This document shows positions 57,151 to 64,000 of a stretch of 64,000 nt of DNA, piece after piece; the first letter of the stretch is position 1, and every line of letters starts with the position of its first letter. The DNA lies in NCBI GenBank assembly GCA_012932295.1, contig JAAONU010000003.1, positions 26,832,361 through 26,896,360 of the forward strand, read 5' to 3'. Source of the stretch: Cyclina sinensis (Eukaryota; Mollusca; Bivalvia; Venerida; Veneridae). Under the pieces are notes generated by a model. It ran no database searches. It had not been told where the DNA came from and saw only the letters and a program-made list of their open reading frames with translations. The translations under genes were made by a program, and so were the position numbers.

Positions 57151-59190
57151 CGTAATATCATTCCTTCTTTGTTTATTGTCGGCGAATTGCGGATAGTGTT
57201 AGAATGTGTGCCCTTGATAAAAGTTGTTTTCTTAAATGATCAAAAAAATGACAACAAACAATAAAGTGAAATTCGTCACCGACTTCAGCAGTATCACATA
57301 CAGAACACTTTTTATTTGAGGAATCTACATTAATACATCGCAGTGTTTCGAGCAATGTGACTGCGTTATACATGTTCTTAATTAACTTTAGCAATATTCC
57401 GTTGATATTATAACACAGAATCAAAAATCTTTCTTAAAATCTACAAAAGCAACAAAACAGTTTCTTTTTTGCGTTGTTTGCAAAGTTCTGATAATATGCA
57501 GAACAAAAATATTATCAATTGTTGAATGGCCTTTTCTAAACCCTGTTTTATTTTTGTTGCTTTCCAAGACATCTGAGAATAGTAATAGGTCAATAATTCT
57601 GAAGACCTTACACATTACCTCTATTCTTATAAATAGGTACAAAACAACCATTCAGCCATGATGCCGGAAAAGAACCTGTATCAAACAATTTATTAAACAA
57701 TTTATAATACAGAGGCATAAGAACTGCCCTAGTAGCTTTTATACATTCTTTAGCAGCACCTTCCAAACCTGTCTCTCATGTTTTTAAGAGTTCTAATGGC
57801 TTTTATAATTTCACCTTTACTTATTTCACCATTTACGTTATTTTGTAAAATCAGCATCATAACTTTCATTAGCATCTATATTGTCCACATTTAAATTTTT
57901 AAAATAGTAAAAAGATAAATTTGTGTCAAAATCTACATTCTTCTGACCCTCATATAAGACTATTTACATCTTTACAGTGATCTTTTGGTGCAGATGATCG
58001 CATCTTTTTTTTTATTTTTCTCCTAAACTTTATGTTATGTAATAACACAGATTTACAAATAACTTTCTTATACATTTTCGCAGACATAAACAAATTTTCT
58101 ATCGTATTGGTATTTTTATGAAGACTTTGTCTTTTTCTGCTTCTGTGAAATTCAGCAGGTGCATGCGTGCATTCAGTGTTGAACATTTTTTTTTTAATTT
58201 CTTTTTGCAGATTTTACCTTATCTTTATTTCTGTAATACGTAGACATATGTAGATTTAGCAGCACAAAATAAAACTGGCCCAATTGTTTTGCCAATGTTT
58301 GTCATTAATTCTGATGAACATTTGCACCCATATTAATATGACTTAGCATAACATTCTCAAAAGATGTCATATCAGTGCTCTCAACATAATTATTTTCTTT
58401 ATTGTCATCCCACTTTTTAACGTTTTACTGTTTAGAGAGTTAGTTTTATTATTTATAGTACACGTGTTTATATTAAATGAAAAATTTATACAAAAATGAA
58501 CATCGGAGAGTAACTGGCAAAAACGCCCGATTTGAAAATGGCTGAAAAAATGAAAGGGTATCAGCAGAAGAAACTACATAGTCAATCACTGATATATCTT
58601 TACATGTAAACTTTCCTTTTTTTTCAGAAAAAGATCAACCATTTTGTATAACTAGCAGAATTGACATGCAGAATTCTAACAAAACGCGTCCTAATCGGTT
58701 GCATACATCATTATCTATTGAAAAAGTTGACAGAAATATTATTTTCTAAGTTGTGTAATCATTTGGTTATCAAATACATCTCAGATATCAAGGTCAACAA
58801 AGTCGAAAATATATTCATCGAAATCCAAGACATAGCCAAAATTTGATGTTCTAGCATTAAAATCACCGAATAAAACATTTTAAAATTACAGTTAAAGTTT
58901 TCTACCTCTGCGTAGGAATTATCTAAAATTTCCAGTTTAAAATATTTTGAATTTTCAGGTGGTATATACACCCAGCAAGCGTATAACGTAGAATTTCGGA
59001 CATTCGGAGTCTATTTGATGAAACCAATTTGAAATACCTTTGATAATAAATGTAGCTATACCACCAGATTTTTTCTGAGTTTTGTTTGTTTGTTTGCGAA
59101 TTTTAAAATAATATTCATATTTATCTGTTTTTACAATATCTAGGTTATCACTATGTGTTTCCAAACACAAAAAATAAAAACTTAGAGTTT
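57150..59190 (-). pseudogene. Second non-LTR retrotransposon, 5'-truncated and decayed
   Basis: Reading the minus strand from right to left: endonuclease pieces (CLETHSDNLDIVKTDKYEYY, KKSGGIATFIIKGIS, YIPPENSKYFKLEILDN, and in another frame GDFNARTSNFG), a linker piece (RRKIKKKMRSSAPKDHCKDV), an RT 0 piece (EISKGEIIKAIRTLKN), and RT motif 2/A (NKTGFRKGHSTIDNIFVLHI, FVAFVDFKKDF). After a deletion comes a zinc knuckle, CSVCDTAEVGDEFHFIVCC. Several stops and frameshifts separate these. It is related to, but distinct from, the plus-strand LINE. It starts within the endonuclease, immediately beside the fibrinogen-domain gene's stop codon. Confidence 0.82.
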
Positions 59191-59196
59191 TATAGT

Positions 59197-59426
59197 TTAT
59201 TTTCTCCTGAACATCATTTTTGTTGATTTCAAATATCCAAAGCCTTCATAATAGATCCCTAAAGGACCATAAAATCCATTGAGCTGTTTATTTTCACAAG
59301 AATACAACCACCAGGCTCCACGGTCGTGTTGGGCACAGTTGATGGCTGGCTGGCTGTCGACATCGTAGTCGAATGTTGAAAATCTTGCGCCGTTGCTCCG
59401 CAACATATCATCCAGTAATGGTTTTC
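59197..59426 (-). CDS. FReD exon 4 and stop
   Basis: RFSTFDYDVDSQPAINCAQ then GAWWLYSCENKQLNGFYG and a C-terminus STKMMFRRK. This gives the second disulphide pair (NCA..WLYSC) and a calcium-loop-like DYDVD, altered from the usual DxDND. The polyadenylation hexamer AATAAA overlaps the stop codon on the minus strand. Confidence 0.93.
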
Positions 59427-62400
59427 CTAAGAAGAAATGTCCCTTTCGTTATTGTTTTATGTCAAAAAATAATTTACCACCGAAGCGTGACAGTGTTCAA
59501 TTAAGGACAAAATTTCGATGAACTTTTAAAAAATCATTACAGGAGGCGCTGGTCAAAAGGGCAACCGGTACCGACGATAAATAAACTCATACAGAAAACT
59601 TTTAAGAGTCATAAGTATATTCTGTTGCTGGTATGCGCCACTAATCTTTGCTGAATTAAGAAAATATGTTCTGTTACTCGGACGACCGACACCTAGTAAA
59701 GAAAATGAGGACACAACACATTTAACACAACCTGATTTGAAGAAGTTAACTGACATTCAGAAATAAACAACAGCTCGTCTTCGTTCTCAAGTAACGTATT
59801 AAAACAGACTGAATATAATTATGATTTTATTCATCAGTGTGCAATATGACACAATCTTATATGTCTAAACATATTTTGTTTTCAACAATACACATGTTCT
59901 AAAATTCACAAAATGGCGTTCACACAAAGGTCAGGCCTCCATTTTACGAAAATACGTAATAATAATAAACATTTTTTTTAAACATTCTTTTTTCTACATA
60001 TTCTTACTAATGACTCGTGAAAATTCAGATCACATAAGCCCACAGTAAACAATCATCTTAAAACAACAACAAATTGTTTCAGAAAATACTATTAAATGGA
60101 ATCAAATATATTTGGTATTTTTCTCAAATATAAGAATTCTTACTCAAATATATATTTTTTCTATTACTGTCATATTTGCTACTTACATTTTTACAACTGT
60201 ATGTATAACATTCGAGTCCTCCAGAGCAAATGTATTGTTAATAAAAGCTTGTTATTTCATTACTTGAAGAATATAAAATGCGACTGAGTTTAAAAATAAT
60301 TGAGTAAATACTGTAGGTTTTTCTTTAAACTGTGACCAGGCACCAAAAATTAATGTAGTTAAGAACATAAAGTGTGTCATTCTATTCTATAACAAATGAT
60401 AAATATAAGTTATCTAACCACTTTCAAATGGACTTTAAGACAAAGTACACTTTTTATAAATTCAACATGGTTATGACCATAGTTTTAACTACAGTGGCTA
60501 ACAGAAAATAACAGTGTATCACTTATTGCATAAATCTATAATAATTGTGTTTTATCTTTGTAAATGTTAAATAATTTTGTTATTTGTTTTACTGAAAGTC
60601 GCGTTGTAAATTAGAATTTCATAACACCGAAGAAAATTACCCGTGACTGAATACACTAACTTAAAAAGGTATGATACTTCTTTACTGTACGTACCGACTG
60701 TTGTACCACCTGAAACATGTAGTCTATAATCTGGACCCGATGAAATCGCAAAGTCAGGAATGTGAGTATGGTAAATACCATAATCTGTTGACACAATGAT
60801 TAACAGTTCCGACGGACCCTTTTGCAACATTTCATGCATGTCATCTAAGCCTGAAACAATCATAACACACGAAATTGGTTTTCCTTTTTAAACGTGTAAT
60901 ATTCGCAATTAATCGAGTAGGAACTCATCTTGGAATACACAAATTCTAAGGAAACCGAATGACTACTCACTTGTTAAACATTTGTTAGTAATTTCGACAT
61001 TGCAGGAAAAATGATAAGAAAACAGTTAAAAGCAGAAACTGTTAGAGTAACAGTTAATAAGAAGTTGTATTTGACAATGCTGGCTTGACTGTCTTGCTGT
61101 TACTCATATAACATTAAAAAATTACATTATTTTAAGATCAAGCAAAGCTATTTTTAGGCAACCATTGCCTTCGTGTTGCTACAAATATTTGCTGTAATAC
61201 AGTGTAGTGATACCGACGTGACACGCTATGTTGATTCTGTAAGTTGTCACATGACTGTATCTTGTTTTAGTAATATTTAGCTTTGTTATAATAATGATAT
61301 ATTGTACATGTGTCAAAAGGTAAAAAAAATTACCAAACCAGAACTCAGTAAGCAAATTTCCAAACCCTTGAACATAATCTTGGAAGTCTCTGTAGAAATT
61401 CTCGAATCCATCTCTTCTGCTTTGAAAAACCTGAAATTTAACAACATGCACAAAAAAAGCAGTTAGGTTTACCAAAGAGTTTAGTGTTTCTGTAAACTGA
61501 CCGACTCTGTGAACTGCCTGTCACTGTAAGCTGACATGTCGCGGATGATACAATGTCTTTTTTGAATGATTGTTTTTTTAATTTTTATTGTTATATTGTA
61601 GAATTTGTGTGCTGACTTGATGTGACTTGTGTGTCCATTACATACATTAGCTTTAAGAATGCATAATGTAATAAAAGAAACGCTGTTGGAGTTTTCAATC
61701 TGTTTGTAGATGAAATGGATCTGACATGTAATAATCACATGCAATATTCAATATAGTTGGATCATGAAAAGATGGACATGATCTGTGTGCATGACTCTCC
61801 GTCCGGGTATGGTGAAAACGATCTTGCCATGTATTCTCAGGAAGTAAAACTGTTCAAAGCTGTTAAAGTATGACGATCATCTAGATTTTGGTCATGTGCA
61901 TCACAAAATTTCGTGCAATAGTGAAATTTTACTTTACATTCATATAAAGATTTTACTGATTATTTGTACCCTATGCCTATTTGAAAATATAAAAAGTTTT
62001 CATCGAAGACACGTATTTAAAAAATTATTTTTGACTGTTTTCAGAAATTGCATGAAGTTTAGTACCAATAAAAACTCAACATGATAGATGTCATGTGTTT
62101 CAAACCTACCGTCCAGCCGCCATTAAGTGTTTCCATGTCACAATACACATTTATATGCCTCAGTGAGCGCCAGAGCTCTATGGTGTATACGCCACTTGGC
62201 TCATATGTGTTTTTGTGTTTTCTATCAAGACAGTCGTTCAGAGCTGTGGAAACTAAATTCAACAACAACAACAATAAACAATAAACAATAGAAAGAGGTT
62301 CTGTCACTATTTTTTTTATTTATCAGAATTCTATAGTTATAAACCTTTGCAATTGATTGTTTTGAACCAAAATGTGAAAACCACTCTTCCTTTTAAAGGA

Positions 62401-64000
62401 TAATGCTACATGTGTATAATGTAGCTTGGTGTTAATTCTAATCTTGGTTCATCTCTAAGTAGCTCAATTTTGGAAAGATAAGTTTCAGTTCAGTTAGAAT
62501 TATCGTGCAAATGAATTGATCGATTGTGTCCATATTTCAGTTTTGTGACTACCAAATACAGACAGCATGCGTTATACATTTATTTATATGATTATGTATA
62601 CCTGAACAAGATTGCAGAAAACATGCCATAGTTTCCGTGTGTAATGAAGGGTTGTCACACTGACGCCCTCCGTTTGCAGGCGCAGGGTTCGTGCAGAATC
62701 TTGTTCTCGATCTGATGCCATTTCCACAGGAAACAGAACATGCCGACCACAGAGACCAGACGGACCAGCTTCCGTCAACTGAACAACAGAAAAAAAATTA
62801 GTGTACGTACTTGATACTAAATTATCAAAATATTCATAAAATGCAACTAAATATCTTTTTCCTTGCTGAACGTGAGTCTGAGCAATATTTTATAAATGTC
62901 GCATTCAATGAATGCTTTAAAAGCAGATATAAAATCACATTTTTTATTCTTTTTATAAAATTTTACAACTTGTCCAGATTCCGCAAGATTCAATATTTTT
63001 CTTATCTAAGAGAAAACCATGACAGAGTACTTGTAAAGTATAAAACAAAACTGTAGGACGCATGCCTCAGCGTTCTATGCTCAAGGTTGCACCGGTGTAC
63101 GGTTCTTTATCACTGTTTAGACATTGTTTAAGACTACCTTTTCTTATTCTTCCAATTTCACCTGTCTTTTCATGCCAAACAGATATTTTTTGCAATAGGA
63201 TTGCAAAGTATTTTTTCCATTCCTCTTCTGCATATTGAATACAAAAAAATGATTTTCTGAATTTCATTTACTGTGTAATTGCAATGCTCTGGAATCAGAT
63301 GTTTGAGAAAACGGTGTTGAATTATAGGTGTAAAAATGAAAGAATACCTGGACAAAGTGCATTACAGGCAATAACCTCCTTGTAATCGCTGCCACAACTT
63401 GATCCACTGTTTGCTGGGTTACTGCACTTGCGCACTCGTATTTTGTGTGCATTACTTCCGCACGTTTCCGAGCACACTGACCACGGTGACCAGTCCAACC
63501 AATGGCTACTACCAGCTAGTAAAATACATTATTAACCTCTAAGTCAGTATCGAAATTATCACCCAGCATTATAGCCTATTCTTTCCTAGTGCTAAAATGG
63601 TTACTTTCATCAAATCTCACCAACCTCGCCAAAATTCTCTTTGATATGATAAACATAGTCAACTTGAGCGTTCATTACTTTGATCACAGATTAATGCTGC
63701 GAAGAAAGTACACAGTTGAATCTCTCTACTAATATCATAAAAAAAGAACTAAGAAAAAGAAAAAAATGTATTGGTGACAGGGATAAAACAGTATGTAAGA
63801 ATGTGTAGCACACAGATTGAAATGTTCAATAATCCACACTGCGCGACTGAACATTAAGAAACAAAAAAAAAAAAACAACATAGAATTTCTTTTTAAAAAA
63901 TCGTGTGAGATCAATTCAGAAAAACAAATTCTAGAATTTTACACTTACAACAAAGTCCACAGGACTTTTGACAATAGTTTGCCAGTGTTGGTGATGGGCA
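59197..64000 (-). CDS. Secreted protein: ShK-like end, two TSP1 modules, fibrinogen-related C-terminal domain (5' part outside window)
   Basis: Joined CDS, in transcription order: 64000-63949 (partial), 63515-63348, 62778-62602, 62252-62110, 61430-61334, 60850-60695, 59426-59197. Phases are 1,1,1,0,1,1, all consistent, with GT-AG introns. Domain order: NYCQKSCGLC, the C-terminal signature of an ShK toxin-like module; thrombospondin type 1 repeat HWLDWSPWSVCSETCG; a second repeat SWSVWSLWSACSVSCGNG; then a fibrinogen-related domain (FReD) from NDCLD to the stop. Such proteins are extracellular; FReDs bind carbohydrate or protein ligands, and in molluscs many act in recognition of microbes. That role is inferred. 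I know of no standard family with this exact order. Confidence 0.9.
59427..60694. other. Intron between FReD exons 3 and 4
   Basis: AT-rich intron of 1.3 kb. I see no repeat family or gene in it. Confidence 0.5.
60695..60850 (-). CDS. FReD exon 3
   Basis: LDDMHEML, ELLIIVSTDYG and PDYRLHVSGGTTVG match the mid-domain strands of FReDs. The donor GTCG|GTACGT was chosen over an earlier CAG|GTGGTA in the same phase because it keeps the SGG segment. Phase 1 on both sides. Confidence 0.88.
60851..62109. other. Introns flanking FReD exon 2 (60851-61333 and 61431-62109)
   Basis: AT-rich introns without recognisable elements. The open frames here have no domain. Confidence 0.5.
61334..61430 (-). CDS. 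FReD exon 2
   Basis: VFQSRRDGFENFYRDFQDYV then GFGNLLTEFWFG, the FQRR.DGS.NFYR.W..Y..GFG..EFWLG block of fibrinogen domains. Phases 0 to 1. Confidence 0.93.
62110..62252 (-). CDS. FReD exon 1
   Basis: NDCLDRKHKNTYEPSGVYTI and VYCDMETLNGGWT give the first disulphide pair and the GGWT hallmark of a fibrinogen C-terminal domain. Phases 1 to 0. Confidence 0.94.
62602..62778 (-). CDS. Thrombospondin type 1 module 2 exon
   Basis: A symmetric 1-1 phase exon of 177 nt. It has WSVWSLWSACSVSCGNGIR, SRTRFC and CFLQSC, a textbook TSP1 repeat with three Trp, two Arg layers and six Cys. Confidence 0.94.
62779..63948. other. Introns flanking TSP1 module 1 (62779-63347 and 63516-63948)
   Basis: AT-rich introns. 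An A13-class run lies near 63863. Nothing else is seen. Confidence 0.5.
63348..63515 (-). CDS. Thrombospondin type 1 module 1 exon
   Basis: A symmetric 1-1 phase exon. WLDWSPWSVCSETCG supplies the Trp ladder and first cysteines, RVRKC the Arg layer, and six cysteines in all. The acceptor is ACTAG|CTGG, chosen because the two later AGs break the phase. Confidence 0.9.
63949..64000 (-). CDS. ShK-like module end (partial exon)
   Basis: Seventeen codons readable: CPSPTLANYCQKSCGLC plus one base, donor T|GTAAGT, phase 1. The C-x3-C-x2-C spacing of NYCQKSCGLC is typical of the ShKT domain C-terminus. Only the end is in the window, so the module call is tentative. Confidence 0.7.

Overview
This is a eukaryotic, AT-rich, intron-rich animal window, most likely from a bivalve mollusc. 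That placement rests on the dispersed repeats, which have tandem cores of about 136-172 bp, GACG tetranucleotide tracts and palindromic ends like the 'pearl' elements I recall from bivalves. It also fits a single-exon nicotinic-receptor-like gene and a secreted fibrinogen-domain gene built from many short exons. The species cannot be fixed from sequence alone.

Layout. (1) 74-42112, minus strand: 23 consecutive coding exons of a TTC17 orthologue (tetratricopeptide repeat protein 17). It begins near 42112 and runs off the left edge before its last exons. Every splice junction is in phase, giving 1110 codons in the window. The introns hold most of the repeats: four pearl-like families, minisatellites, several TIR elements, and short elements ending in TTAA. 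(2) 42400-46786: intergenic, with one more pearl-like repeat, a tRNA-like fragment and plain AT-rich DNA. (3) 46918-48474, minus: an intronless Cys-loop (nicotinic-like) receptor subunit whose stop codon lies inside a 23-bp minisatellite. (4) 48475-52895: mobile-element territory with a reversed pearl-like copy, a dead Tc1-like transposase and a long imperfect hairpin. (5) 52896-57150, plus: a non-LTR retrotransposon with complete ORF1 and endonuclease but a reverse transcriptase broken by deletion and indels. (6) 57150-59190, minus: a second, badly decayed non-LTR element lying tail to tail with the first. (7) 59197-64000, minus: the 3' part of a secreted protein gene with an ShK-like end, two thrombospondin type 1 modules and a complete fibrinogen-related C-terminal domain. 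It continues beyond the right edge.

The three host genes are all on the minus strand and show no evident functional link. TTC17 is tied to actin and cilium assembly in vertebrates, the receptor is a ligand-gated channel subunit, and the fibrinogen-domain protein is probably an extracellular or defence lectin-like protein. The main oddities are five. A TIR element in TTC17 intron 1 carries an inverted copy of the sequence just upstream of TTC17. The first LINE has ORF1 and ORF2 in one frame separated only by UAG, with no usable ORF2 start codon. Two TTAA-flanked TIR elements each carry a tRNA-like core. The fibrinogen gene has an unusual domain order. The second LINE abuts the stop codon of that gene.
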